NCBI GenBank assembly: GCA_014872875.1 | Contig: WKFI01000012.1 | Span: 1-64,000, forward strand | Source of the DNA: Paracoccaceae bacterium | GTDB lineage: Bacteria; Pseudomonadota; Alphaproteobacteria; Rhodobacterales; Rhodobacteraceae | Length of the DNA: 64,000 bases | Reading direction: 5' to 3' | Part shown: piece after piece, positions 24,305 to 32,687 of the stretch | How the letters are laid out: every line of letters begins with the position of its first letter | How positions within the stretch are numbered: position 1 is the first letter of the stretch | The notes under the pieces: generated by a model | Database searches by the model: none | What the model was told of the DNA's origin: nothing | What the model saw: only the letters and a program-made list of their open reading frames with translations | Made by a program: the position numbers and the translations under genes

Positions 24305-24327
24305 GGGATCCCGTGCGCCGGGATCCC
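24305..24327. terminator. Hairpin between the EF-hand gene and the sigma operon
   Basis: GGGATCCCG (24305-24313) pairs with CGGGATCCC (24319-24327) around TGCGC, 20 bases downstream of the EF-hand stop. There is no T-tract on the minus strand. It probably separates the EF-hand transcript from the sigma operon. Confidence 0.5.
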
Positions 24328-24347
24328 TTTGGGCCACAATCCGAAGG

Positions 24348-24851
24348 TCAGTTCTGATCGGTGCTCTGATCATTTCCCTTGTGCTTTCGGTGACCTCGCA
24401 TCCGGTCCTTGGCCTCGGCAAACTCCTCGGCCGAGATACCGCCACTGCCATCCGCGTCAATGCGTTCGAACATCTTGCCTGCATGGCGGGGTTTGGGCAA
24501 CTCGTCCTGGCTCAGGGCACCATCGCCATTGGTGTCGAATTTCTTGACCATCTTGGCCGCGCGATCTTGGGCCCGGTTCTGACTGGCGGCGATCATTTCC
24601 TCCACCGTCAGTTTGCCGTCACCGTTGCTGTCGGCCGTGGCGAACCGGGCTGCGCCGCGGTTTTCCAGCTCGGCCTTGGAAATCTCGCCATTGCCATCGG
24701 TATCCAGCTGCTCAAAGCTCGGGCGTTCGCCGTGCTTGCCAAAACCGCCCGGTCCAGCCTGCGAGGCCGAAGCGGTCACAATCCCCGCGGTTGCAACAAG
24801 GCCTGCGATGAATGCCACGTTTGCCTTTGCCCGTTTCTGCTGCGTTTTCAT
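24348..24851 (-). CDS. Exported calcium-binding protein with four EF-hands
   Basis: 167 residues. A signal peptide (about 1-32, ending ASASQA) precedes four canonical 12-residue EF-hand loops: DTDGNGEISKAE, DSNGDGKLTVEE, DTNGDGALSQDE and DADGSGGISAEE. Each has Asp/Asn at positions 1, 3 and 5 and Glu at 12, so all four should bind calcium. Predicted periplasmic. It lies upstream of the sigma factor operon on the same strand, 160 bases away with a hairpin between. A functional link to that operon is possible but not shown. Confidence 0.9.
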   Translation of the reverse strand: MKTQQKRAKANVAFIAGLVATAGIVTASASQAGPGGFGKHGERPSFEQLDTDGNGEISKAELENRGAARFATADSNGDGKLTVEEMIAASQNRAQDRAAKMVKKFDTNGDGALSQDELPKPRHAGKMFERIDADGSGGISAEEFAEAKDRMRGHRKHKGNDQSTDQN

Positions 24852-25046
24852 GGTCTCTCTTTCTGTGCAAGGACGGCCCGGCGCCGTCAACCATGTGTCT
24901 CAAACGCAGCCCGGCACCTGTTCCGTCGCAAAAAAAGCAGGCCATCGCCAAAAAGAACGTCGCGGCATCCTGCCGCAAGGACGCCCGGTCCCCTTTTTGT
25001 TTTTCCGCGATCGGCCCAAATAAGGGGTTCAGTGACAGGATTTCGC

Positions 25047-25484
25047 ATGACCGATTCACAGATCGCCAATACCGGCTCGCTCGAGGCAGACGCCATCGCC
25101 CGCGGCACAAGCGCCGAAGAGGAACGCCCGCTCGGCAAAGCCATGTTGAAGGGTTGGCGCCGTAAATGCCCAAATTGCGGCAGTGGTGATCTGCTGCATT
25201 CCTATCTCAAGGTAAATGACACCTGTGCGGTCTGCGATCAGGATCTCAGTCATCACCGCGCCGACGATGCACCGGCCTATTTGACGATCCTGCTGGTCGG
25301 ACACCTGCTCGCTCCGGCGCTGCACATTGCTTACGTTGCGTGGCGGCCCGAACCTTTGACCATGTTTACCATCTTTGCGGTTGGCTGCACCGGATTGTCT
25401 CTATACCTTCTGCCAAGATTGAAAGGAGCGGTCATCGGTTTCCAATGGGCCCGGCGCATGCACGGGTTCGGCAAGGAAGACTGA
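25047..25484 (+). CDS. DUF983 family membrane protein
   Basis: 145 residues. A zinc-ribbon-like pair CPNCG...CAVCD (around residues 41-64) precedes two transmembrane helices (about 76-95 and 102-122), as in DUF983. The start at 25047 has AGGA seven bases upstream; the open frame further upstream is not supported. It is followed after 24 bases by the Nudix gene and probably co-transcribed with it. Function unknown. Confidence 0.88.
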   Translation: MTDSQIANTGSLEADAIARGTSAEEERPLGKAMLKGWRRKCPNCGSGDLLHSYLKVNDTCAVCDQDLSHHRADDAPAYLTILLVGHLLAPALHIAYVAWRPEPLTMFTIFAVGCTGLSLYLLPRLKGAVIGFQWARRMHGFGKED

Positions 25485-25508
25485 AGGCCCCGAGCCGAGT
25501 GAGGGCCC

Positions 25509-26279
25509 ATGAGCGCTGAGCAGACACCAGAACACACACCGGGCAACGGTCCGATTTCAGGCCAGACCACCACGGACCGCAGCGCCATTCGCAATGCGGC
25601 CACGGTCATTGTCATGCGCGATCGGATGAGCGATCCGGCAATCCTGATGGGTCAGCGTGGCGCCAAGGCAGCCTTCATGCCCAACAAGTTCGTCTTTCCC
25701 GGCGGAGCGGTGGATCTTGAAGACGCGTCGATCCCGCTGGGCACCGCCCTGCCCGACCTGTGCCGCGAACGGTTGGCCGAAAAGGCCAGTGATGACATTC
25801 ATCACGCGCTGGCCGTGGCAGCGGTGCGAGAGCTTTGGGAGGAAACCGGCCTCGTCCTGGGCACGCCCGGCGCCTGGTCCGAAGCCTGGCAGGGAGACAT
25901 CCCCGAGGACTGGACAAGTTTTGCCGCCACTGGCCATCTGCCGGCGGCCCACGCGTTGCAATTCGTATTCCGCGCCCTGACCCCGCCCGGACGGCCACGC
26001 CGGTTCGATGCCCGGTTTTTTCTGGTCGATGCCGACGAGATTACCGGCGACCTGGACGATTTCAGCCAAGCTTCGGATGAGCTGTCACATCTGCAATGGA
26101 TCAAGCTAACCGAAGCCCGCAAGTTCGATCTGCCCTTCATCACCGAGGTGGTTCTGGCCGAAGTCGCCGCCCGGGCTCACGACCTGACACCACCAAAGTC
26201 AGTACCCTATTTCCACAATAACGACGAAGCCAGCCTGTTCCTGCGCTTGCGCGGCTATCCCATGCCGGAAACGGACTGA
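25509..26279 (+). CDS. Nudix hydrolase (NUDT19-like, split Nudix box)
   Basis: 256 residues. The Nudix signature is split: FPGGAVDLED near residues 62-71 and the REL-WEETGL part (AAVRELWEETGLVLG) some 40 residues later. An insertion within the Nudix box is known from NUDT19-type acyl-CoA diphosphatases. The C-terminal FLRLRGYPMPETD is also usual in this group. Substrate likely a CoA derivative or similar diphosphate, by family only. It is followed by a 3'-end repeat. Confidence 0.88.
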   Translation: MSAEQTPEHTPGNGPISGQTTTDRSAIRNAATVIVMRDRMSDPAILMGQRGAKAAFMPNKFVFPGGAVDLEDASIPLGTALPDLCRERLAEKASDDIHHALAVAAVRELWEETGLVLGTPGAWSEAWQGDIPEDWTSFAATGHLPAAHALQFVFRALTPPGRPRRFDARFFLVDADEITGDLDDFSQASDELSHLQWIKLTEARKFDLPFITEVVLAEVAARAHDLTPPKSVPYFHNNDEASLFLRLRGYPMPETD

Positions 26280-26417
26280 CGGACTGATACAACCCGCAGC
26301 GCTCCCGCCTGTTAACGCGGCCCTGACGGGCCACGACACAGTTGGGCGTGGCAGCGCCTACGGCGCTGCTGCCTCGTCTCCTACGCATCGAAACGCGAGC
26401 GACACATCCCGGATCAA

Positions 26418-26484
26418 GGGGGCTCTGCCCCCGTCGTGACAGGTCACGACTCCCCCCGAGGTATTTTTGACCAAAAAGAAGCAG
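26418..26484 (+). repeat. 3'-end hairpin repeat, copy 5
   Basis: GGGGGC-TCT-GCCCCC, CGTGA-CAGG-TCACG, then CTC-CCCC-GAG, TATTTTT and the tail GACCAAAAAGAAGCAG. It is oriented with the Nudix gene. Confidence 0.87.
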
Positions 26485-26498
26485 GGGCGCCTGCGCTC

Positions 26499-26562
26499 CT
26501 TCATTCACTTTGCCTCAAAACTCCGGGGGAGACGCGCAACGCGCGACGGGGGCAGAGCCCCC
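26499..26562 (-). repeat. 3'-end hairpin repeat, copy 6
   Basis: Minus strand: GGGGGC-TCT-GCCCCC (26562-26548), CGCGC-GTT-GCGCG, CTCC-CCC-GGAG, TTTT and GGCAAAGTGAATGAAGG. It is oriented with the DMT transporter gene and faces copy 5. Confidence 0.87.
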
Positions 26563-26642
26563 AAGCAGCGCCCATGGCGCTGCTGTGCCCAACGCTTTGA
26601 TGGCACGGAGTGCCAGACAAAGGGGCGGGAGAGCATCCGTTC

Positions 26643-27545
26643 TCAGATTGCCAGGACCAGAGCCAAAATCGACAGGGCCAGCAGGCTCATTCCCAACACC
26701 TCGCGGCGCGAGATCTGTTCCCGGAAGAACAGGGCCGAGGCCAGCAGGCTCAGAAACAGCTCCACCTGCCCCAGCGCCTTTACGTAAGCAGCGTTCTGCA
26801 GTGTGAAGGCCCAGAACCAGCAGAACGACCCGCCCAGGCTGGTCAGCCCGACCCAAAGGGCCACCCGCCGTGTTGCCCAGACGGCCTGCAATTGCGCCCG
26901 GTCGCGCCAGGCCAGCCACAGCGCCATTCCAACGGCCTGCATGGACACCACCGCCGCCAGTGTAACGCCAGCCCGAAACGCCGGTTCCAGTTCGGCCAAT
27001 TGCAGCGACGCGCCGCGGTAGCTGACCGCAGAAAAGGCAAACAGCACCCCAGACCCCAACCCCAACTGCGAGGCGCGATTGGTCAGATGCCGCCACCAAG
27101 GTCCGTCACTGCCGGGGCTCTTGCCGAGAACCAGCACCGCCGCCAACCCAATCGCGATCGCCGCCCAGCCCCAGGTCGAGATGGTATCGCCCAGCACGAC
27201 AAGGCCGACAATGGCGGTCTGAATGACTTCGGTTTTCTTGAAAGTGATGCCGGCTGCGAAATTGCGCTGCTTGAACAGTGCGACGACACAGATTGTTGCC
27301 AGGATCTGAGCCGTGCCGCCGATGGCTGCAAACATCCAGAATGTTCCGGGCAGTGCAGGCAGCGTACGTCCCGATCCGACCAGATACAGGCCCAGCCCCA
27401 ACAGAACCAGTGGCATGGAATAGGCAAACCGGGCAAAGGTGGCGCCCGCGGGCGACAGACTTCCGGTGCTCAGCACTTTCTGAAGCATAAACCGCACCGT
27501 CTGAAACGATGCGGCTGCGATGGTGACGGGAATCCACAAACTCAT
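26643..27545 (-). CDS. EamA/DMT-family transporter
   Basis: 300 residues with ten predicted transmembrane helices in two EamA halves (about 1-140 and 150-295). TFKKTEVIQTAIVGLVVLGDTIS in the first half and VKALGQVELFLSLLASALFFREQISRREVLG in the second are typical of drug/metabolite transporters. Substrate unknown. The gene ends 80 bases before a 3'-end repeat in its orientation, and 21 bases separate its start from the end of the desaturase gene. Confidence 0.9.
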   Translation of the reverse strand: MSLWIPVTIAAASFQTVRFMLQKVLSTGSLSPAGATFARFAYSMPLVLLGLGLYLVGSGRTLPALPGTFWMFAAIGGTAQILATICVVALFKQRNFAAGITFKKTEVIQTAIVGLVVLGDTISTWGWAAIAIGLAAVLVLGKSPGSDGPWWRHLTNRASQLGLGSGVLFAFSAVSYRGASLQLAELEPAFRAGVTLAAVVSMQAVGMALWLAWRDRAQLQAVWATRRVALWVGLTSLGGSFCWFWAFTLQNAAYVKALGQVELFLSLLASALFFREQISRREVLGMSLLALSILALVLAI

Positions 27546-27566
27546 GGTCCCGTATATGACGGCATT

Positions 27567-28484
27567 CTACCCGTGCGGCCAGAGCGGATGCGGCACCGGA
27601 TCCTTGGCCCGGAACAGGTATTGCCGAAAGATCTCACCATAAGAGCGATAGACATAAGCCTCATTGCAGGCCAGATACCGCGCCTTGTTCTCGCGATAGA
27701 GCTTCGGCAACGCGTACCAAGGGGCACCGGGATGCATGTGATGAACCACGTGCAGCGAATTGTACAGAAACAGCCAGGCCAATGGACCGCGATCTTCGAT
27801 GATCACCGTGCGGGCGCGCGATCTTTCATGGGCGCGATGTTCAAGGAAGGTCCGGATCTTCAGCAGGCCCAGCCCGATATAGGCCGAGATCAGATAGGCC
27901 CAGAGTGGCATGGCAGATTGCAGCACGATCCAGATCACGATGGCCGCACCTGGAACATGCAGCGCCCAGGCCTTGATCACCTCGCCGTCTCCTCGCCCCA
28001 TGGCCTTCAGATCGCCGATGGTGAAACAGGCTTGCCCGATGGCAGGCCCGATCAGCACCCGCCCCAACAGCGTATTGTTCACGCGGTACAGAACGCTCTG
28101 CACCAGACACATCTTGTTCCAGACCACCGGATCCAGAAAATTCGATTCCGGATCGTCATAGGGATCGGTCAACACTGCGTCCCGGTGATGGTCCAGATGT
28201 GTATCCCGGAACCGGTTATACGGGATCATCAGGTTCAGAGGCAGGAACATGGTCGCCTCGTTCAATGGTTTGGACCGGAACGGATGACCATGCAGCACCT
28301 CGTGGGTCAGCGAGGCATGAAACGCCACCAGAACGCCCGTCATGATAACCGCACCTGTCAGGCTGACCGAAGGCAACCAGAACAAAGCCGCCCCCCAGGC
28401 CAGATAACAGGCCACGATCAGACCAAGGGTGATCCACTCGACCCCGGCATTTGCATACCGGCTTGCGTACGAGCGCTCAGACAT
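27567..28484 (-). CDS. Membrane fatty acid desaturase / hydroxylase family protein
   Basis: 305 residues with several hydrophobic segments and the three histidine boxes of the diiron desaturase superfamily: HEVLHGH, HLDHH and HVVHHMH. These ligate a diiron centre that inserts double bonds or hydroxyl groups in lipids or related molecules. It overlaps the upstream DUF2061 gene by 8 bases, and that pair is divergent from an XRE regulator gene. The substrate could be an acyl lipid or a carotenoid; sequence alone does not settle it. Confidence 0.9.
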   Translation of the reverse strand: MSERSYASRYANAGVEWITLGLIVACYLAWGAALFWLPSVSLTGAVIMTGVLVAFHASLTHEVLHGHPFRSKPLNEATMFLPLNLMIPYNRFRDTHLDHHRDAVLTDPYDDPESNFLDPVVWNKMCLVQSVLYRVNNTLLGRVLIGPAIGQACFTIGDLKAMGRGDGEVIKAWALHVPGAAIVIWIVLQSAMPLWAYLISAYIGLGLLKIRTFLEHRAHERSRARTVIIEDRGPLAWLFLYNSLHVVHHMHPGAPWYALPKLYRENKARYLACNEAYVYRSYGEIFRQYLFRAKDPVPHPLWPHG

Positions 28485-28680
28485 GACGCCCCCAGCGTAC
28501 ATTGGCCCAGGCCCGTTCATAAAACAGATACATGGTAAATCCGATGCCCGTATTGACCAGCGCCATAATCCCACCTGAAAGCACTGATCCCGTGGTGGCA
28601 AACCCCACGGCGGTCATCGACACCAGCCCCATAAGATTCCACAACAGGGCTTTGACCAAGGATCTCACTCGCGTTTCCAT
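28477..28680 (-). CDS. DUF2061 small membrane protein
   Basis: 67 residues with two hydrophobic helices. The sequence RSLVKALLWNLMGLVSM, the Gly-rich middle and the ending YLFYERAWANVRWGRH match DUF2061. The ATG at 28680 is chosen; an in-frame GTG at 28707 lacks a better site. Translation is coupled to the desaturase gene by an 8-base overlap, suggesting it assists or partners that membrane enzyme (inference). Confidence 0.82.
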   Translation of the reverse strand: METRVRSLVKALLWNLMGLVSMTAVGFATTGSVLSGGIMALVNTGIGFTMYLFYERAWANVRWGRHV

Positions 28681-28788
28681 TCCGTGTCCCGTCTTTTTGC
28701 TTTTCACAAAACCGTTACCCTGAAAACAGGCACGCGCGAATTCTGAATATGATTAACAAAACTCACAGATGATGATATTTATCACCAC

Positions 28789-29649
28789 ATGACGGAAAAA
28801 ATCGACAAACGCCTTCGCGCTCAGGCCTTCCGCCAGCGCCTGACCCGAGCCCTTGGTGACAGTGGCCTCAGCCAAAGCGCCCTGGCCCGGCAAACCGGGG
28901 TAGATCGCTCGACGATTTCGCAGCTCCTGACCGACGAGGGCGCCCGCCTGCCCAATGCGCATGTGGTTGGGGCTTGCGCTTCGGCGCTCGGCGTCTCGGC
29001 CGACTGGCTCCTGTCGCTCTCGGATCGCCCCGAAAGCGCTGCTGAACTGCTCGCCGGGTCGCTGTCCTTGACCGAAGCGCCGCGCGCCCTGGTTGATGAA
29101 CGCATTTTCGACTGGCATCAGGAGGCCGCAGGTTACAAGATCCGCCATGTCCCAGCCGCGCTGCCCGACATGCTGAAAACCCGCGCGCTGCTGGAATGGG
29201 AATACGCCCCTCATCTGGGCCGCACTGCGGACCAGGCCATCGGCGCCTCGGAAGACCGCCTTGGGTGGATGCGCCAGGCCCAATCCGACTATGAAATTGC
29301 CATGCCGCTTTACGAGCTGCACTGCTTTGCCAACGGCACCGGCTATTACGAAGGGTTGCCGCTGGATTTGCGTCTGGAGCAGTTGCAGCAATTCGCCGTT
29401 CTAAGCCGTCAACTCTATCCGCGCCTGCGGATCTATCTGTTTGATGCCAAACGGCTCTATTCGTCGCCGATCACGATTTTCGGACCGCTGCTCTGCGTCT
29501 TCTACGCCGGGTCACACTATCTGGCTTTTCGTGACCGCGACCGGATCGAAACCTTCACCACGCATTTCGACCGGCTGGTGCGCGAAGCGGATGTCACGGC
29601 GCGCCAATTTCCGGCCCATATCGAAGACTTGCGGGCGCACATCACCTGA
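28789..29649 (+). CDS. XRE-family helix-turn-helix regulator with large C-terminal domain
   Basis: 286 residues. The N-terminal HTH_XRE domain (about 15-72: SGLSQSALARQTGVDRSTISQLLTDEGARLPNAHVVGACASALGVSADWLL) is followed by a roughly 200-residue domain without a recognised family. It is divergent from the DUF2061-desaturase pair with a 108-base shared promoter region, so it probably controls them. The C-terminal domain may sense a small molecule. Confidence 0.88.
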   Translation: MTEKIDKRLRAQAFRQRLTRALGDSGLSQSALARQTGVDRSTISQLLTDEGARLPNAHVVGACASALGVSADWLLSLSDRPESAAELLAGSLSLTEAPRALVDERIFDWHQEAAGYKIRHVPAALPDMLKTRALLEWEYAPHLGRTADQAIGASEDRLGWMRQAQSDYEIAMPLYELHCFANGTGYYEGLPLDLRLEQLQQFAVLSRQLYPRLRIYLFDAKRLYSSPITIFGPLLCVFYAGSHYLAFRDRDRIETFTTHFDRLVREADVTARQFPAHIEDLRAHIT

Positions 29650-29670
29650 TCTGCGCCCTGCATCCGGCCC

Positions 29671-29712
29671 GAATGCCCCCCGGGGTGAAGCCCTCTAGGC
29701 AAAGGGCAGCGC
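29671..29712 (-). repeat. 3'-end hairpin repeat, degenerate copy 7
   Basis: Minus strand: GCCC-TTTGCCTAGA-GGGC then TTCACCCC-GGGG. It is a worn version of the element, between the convergent XRE and SDR genes and oriented with the SDR gene. The T-tract and tail are lost. Confidence 0.45.
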
Positions 29713-29762
29713 CTCACCGGACCGGGGCGTCCGCAAAGGCGTCCCGGAGGCGACCCTTTGAG

Positions 29763-30524
29763 CTATACTTTGGGATCCGGGTTCACCGTATGACCATCAA
29801 CCGCGATCACTTGGCCCGACACCAGCCGCGCTGCGTCTGAGCTCAGAAATACCGCCATGTTGCCGATATCCATCGCTTCGATAAAGCTGCCCATCGAGGT
29901 ACCCGAGGCATAGCCGGCATAGACCTCGTCCCGGGTCATTCCCTTGGCCGCGGCCTCCCGCTCCAGCACTCCTTCCATGCGAGGACCTTCGACCGCACCG
30001 GGACAGATTGCGTTGGCCCGGATGCCAAACGGGCCCAGCTCCATCGCCAATGTCTTGGTCAGGCCAATGACAGCCCATTTCGCCGCCGCATATGGCGCCC
30101 GGTTTGGATAGCCATACTGCCCAGCCGTGGACGATGTCACGACTATTGACCCGGAGCCTGCCCCCTTCATCAGAGGTGCAGCGTACTTCGCCGCCAGAAA
30201 GGCCCCTTCCAGATTGACGCTGACGCAAGACCGCCAGTCTTCCAACTCGATATCCTCGATCAGTGCAGTTGGCCCGGCGATCCCGGCATTAGCACAGAGC
30301 ACGTCCAGCCCCCCGGCCTCGGCCACTTGGGCAAAGACGCTCTGCATTGCCGCCTCGTCGGTGACGTTCACCGCGAAACCCTGCCAACCGGCCGGAAGTG
30401 CCTGCAACGCGGCCGCGTCTACGTCCGTGACCCAGACCTCATAGCCCGCCGCATCAAACGCGTCCCCCATGGCGCGTCCGATCCCGGACGCGCCTGCGGT
30501 GATCAGAACCCGGCGCAGCGTCAC
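29763..30524 (-). CDS. Short-chain dehydrogenase/reductase (SDR)
   Basis: 253 residues with the classical SDR set: TAGASGIG nucleotide-binding motif (8-15), NAG (CANAGIAG), Ser in VVTSSTAGQYG and the catalytic YAAAK. Its ATG overlaps the stop of the carnitine dehydrogenase/thioesterase gene, so it belongs to the carnitine operon. A role in an oxidation or reduction step connected with carnitine or betaine breakdown is inferred. D-carnitine or another hydroxylated amine are possible substrates, without direct evidence. Confidence 0.9.
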   Translation of the reverse strand: MTLRRVLITAGASGIGRAMGDAFDAAGYEVWVTDVDAAALQALPAGWQGFAVNVTDEAAMQSVFAQVAEAGGLDVLCANAGIAGPTALIEDIELEDWRSCVSVNLEGAFLAAKYAAPLMKGAGSGSIVVTSSTAGQYGYPNRAPYAAAKWAVIGLTKTLAMELGPFGIRANAICPGAVEGPRMEGVLEREAAAKGMTRDEVYAGYASGTSMGSFIEAMDIGNMAVFLSSDAARLVSGQVIAVDGHTVNPDPKV

Positions 30525-31996
30525 CGAGGTGCTCCGATCGCGCGCCCCAGCCCTTCGGGGGCTGGCAGTGCCGCATGCGCCTCGGCAATCTGCACCAGAT
30601 TGGCTTCAATATGCGCAGCAGGCGGTGAGGAACGGCGGGTCTTCAAGTCCACATGCAGCAGCATGTGTTCACCCGTCGCCAGCAGACGGTCGCCCTCATA
30701 CATTTCATGCCACAGGTGCATTTTCTTGCCCGCGCCCATGATCACTTGCGTCTTCACCTGAATGGGATGACCTGCATGGACTTCGTCAATGTGCCGGATA
30801 TGCGTTTCAGCCGTGAAAAAGGACCCGCCCGAAGCGATGTATTCCGGCGTACAACCAATGATCAGCATCAATCGGTCGGTGGATTGCGCAAACGCATCCA
30901 GATAGCGGCTTTCGGTCATGTGCCCGTTATAATCGGTCCAATCCAGCGGAACGACGCGCGATTGGGTCAGGATCGGCTGACCCAGATCCGCAACCTCGGT
31001 CATGGTTGTCGCCAACCCTGCCTCGCCCAGCCGCGCCGCGTCATGGGCGTTCTGCAACGCGCCTGCGCCAAAGTCATTGGCGGACAGCGCCCGCATCATG
31101 CCCACAAGGTTGTCATCCCGGGCGCGTTCCAGATCGCGGATAGACATGTGCCCGGATTGATCATCCGACTGCCCGGCAATCAGATCCACCAGCTCGTCGG
31201 TAAACTCCGGCACATCCATCAGCTTGGTCCACGGCCATTTCAGCGCCGGTCCGAACTGCGCCATGAAATGCTTCATGCCCGCTTCGCCACCGGCGACGCG
31301 ATAGGTCTCGAACAGCCCCATCTGGGCCCAGCGGATGCCAAAGCCATAGCGGATAGCGTTGTCGATTTCCTCGGTGGTGGCGATGCCATCCTTGACCAGC
31401 CACAGCGCTTCACGCCAGACCGCCTCAAGAAAGCGGTCGGCCACATGGGCGTCGATCTCTTTCTTCAAATGCAGCGGGTACATCCCCACCGAGCTGATGA
31501 TTTCCTTGGCACGGTCGATGACCCCTGCCGGGTTCGCATCGGTCGTGACCAGTTCCACCAGCGGCAGCAGATAGACCGGGTTGAACGGGTGGGTCACCAC
31601 GATCTGCCCGGGACGGTCCCGCCCGTCCTGCAGCTCCGAAGGTTTGAACCCGCTGGTCGAGGATCCGATCACCGCATCCGTCGCCGCATGCGCCTGCAGC
31701 TCGGCATACACCTTTTGCTTCAGGTCCAACCGCTCTGGCACGCTTTCCTGAATCCACTCGGCGCCGTCCACGGCTTCGGCCACGGTGGCATGAAAGCTCA
31801 AAGCGCCCTCAGGCGGCAGCGCCACATTGCCCAGCCCCGGCAAAGAGCGTCGCGCATTGCCAAGCACTTCGCTGATCTTGCGCTCAGCTTCGGGGTCCGG
31901 ATCGAACACCCGTACATTCCAACCGTTGAGCAAAAACCGCGCGGCCCATCCGCCGCCGATCACGCCCCCACCGATAATTGCTGCTGTTTTGGTCAT
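30521..31996 (-). CDS. lcdH: L-carnitine dehydrogenase fused to hotdog thioesterase
   Basis: 491 residues. Residues about 1-310 form a 3-hydroxyacyl-CoA dehydrogenase-like domain (NAD motif AAIIGGGVIGGGW; THPFNPVYLLPLVELV is the carnitine dehydrogenase signature). Residues about 345-480 form a 4-hydroxybenzoyl-CoA-type hotdog thioesterase (VPLDWTDYNGHMTESRYLDAF). In Pseudomonas these activities are separate proteins (CdhA, CdhB). The first oxidises L-carnitine to 3-dehydrocarnitine, the second hydrolyses betainyl-CoA to glycine betaine. Neighbouring cleavage enzyme and regulator genes confirm the pathway. It overlaps the SDR gene by four bases. Confidence 0.94.
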   Translation of the reverse strand: MTKTAAIIGGGVIGGGWAARFLLNGWNVRVFDPDPEAERKISEVLGNARRSLPGLGNVALPPEGALSFHATVAEAVDGAEWIQESVPERLDLKQKVYAELQAHAATDAVIGSSTSGFKPSELQDGRDRPGQIVVTHPFNPVYLLPLVELVTTDANPAGVIDRAKEIISSVGMYPLHLKKEIDAHVADRFLEAVWREALWLVKDGIATTEEIDNAIRYGFGIRWAQMGLFETYRVAGGEAGMKHFMAQFGPALKWPWTKLMDVPEFTDELVDLIAGQSDDQSGHMSIRDLERARDDNLVGMMRALSANDFGAGALQNAHDAARLGEAGLATTMTEVADLGQPILTQSRVVPLDWTDYNGHMTESRYLDAFAQSTDRLMLIIGCTPEYIASGGSFFTAETHIRHIDEVHAGHPIQVKTQVIMGAGKKMHLWHEMYEGDRLLATGEHMLLHVDLKTRRSSPPAAHIEANLVQIAEAHAALPAPEGLGRAIGAPR

Positions 31997-32071
31997 TTAT
32001 GCATTCCCGCATGTTCCGGGTCGCCCGCACATCCCGGCCCGCGCCATATGGATGTGAAAAGGAGACCGATA

Positions 32072-32545
32072 ATGAGACTTGAATTTCATGGATTGCCCAG
32101 CGCGGATGTGGACAACATCCACCGCACCGGACGTGACAGTTACGGCGATCCGGTCGAACGCCATGCCAGTGCCGAAGAGGGCGGGATGCCCTGCCGCCAT
32201 TGCCTGCAGAACGTGCCCGCCGGACAGCCATATCTGGCGCTGGCGCACCGCCCGTTTAAGACCCGCAACCCGTTCACCGAAACCGGGCCCATTTACATCT
32301 GCGACCCGGGATGTACGCAGGCCGAACCGTCGTCCGAACCGCCCGCCTTCCTGGACGCGCCGCACTATATCCTGCGCGGTTACAGCGCTGATGAGCGCAT
32401 CGTCTATGGCACCGGGGCGGTCACGCCGCGCGTTGATCTGACGGTTTATGCCGCTCACCTGCTCGAACGCCCCGACATCGCCTTTGTCGACTTGCGCAGT
32501 GCAAGCAACAACTGCTTTTTGTGCCGGATTTATCGGGCAAGCTGA
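32072..32545 (+). CDS. DUF1203 family protein
   Basis: 157 residues, soluble. It begins MRLEFHGLPSADVDNIHRTG and has a CRHC pair (around 40-43), YLALAHRPF and a late CFLC pair, which fits DUF1203. The four cysteines could hold a metal. It has a clear ribosome-binding site (AAGGAG, 8 bases upstream). It lies on the plus strand between two minus-strand carnitine genes, so it interrupts the operon layout and must have its own promoter. Function unknown. Confidence 0.85.
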   Translation: MRLEFHGLPSADVDNIHRTGRDSYGDPVERHASAEEGGMPCRHCLQNVPAGQPYLALAHRPFKTRNPFTETGPIYICDPGCTQAEPSSEPPAFLDAPHYILRGYSADERIVYGTGAVTPRVDLTVYAAHLLERPDIAFVDLRSASNNCFLCRIYRAS

Positions 32546-32638
32546 AACGCTCCCGTGTCCGCCATGGGCGGACACAATACCGCTCCTGTCCTGGCAGCGC
32601 ATGTTCGCGCCCTCCCCGTCAGTCGCCAGACTCGTACA

Positions 32639-32682
32639 CACAGGCCGTGCACAGCCCCCATCAGGGCTGCGCACGGCCTGTG
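32639..32682. terminator. Long hairpin between DUF1203 and BKACE genes
   Basis: Outer stem CACAGGCCGTGC (32639-32650) with GCACGGCCTGTG (32671-32682), inner stem CAGCCC with GGGCTG, one A-C mismatch between them. It begins 6 bases past the BKACE stop codon and probably ends both convergent transcripts, although no T-tract follows. Confidence 0.65.
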
Positions 32683-32687
32683 CCCGC

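Larger units (their letters stand above)
26280..26642. other. 363-base convergent intergenic region packed with repeats
   Basis: It lies between the ends of the Nudix and DMT genes. It holds two 3'-end hairpin repeats facing each other (26418-26484 plus, 26499-26562 minus) and two copies of the AGCGCC-NNN-GGCGCT palindrome (26353-26367 and 26567-26581), so the whole region is roughly mirror-symmetrical. No coding region seen. Confidence 0.8.

Noticed and set aside
26610-28538. A 642-codon plus-strand open frame opposite the DMT transporter and desaturase genes
   Set aside because: The minus-strand genes have complete membrane topology and His boxes; the plus frame reads as Gln/Pro/Arg-rich noise.
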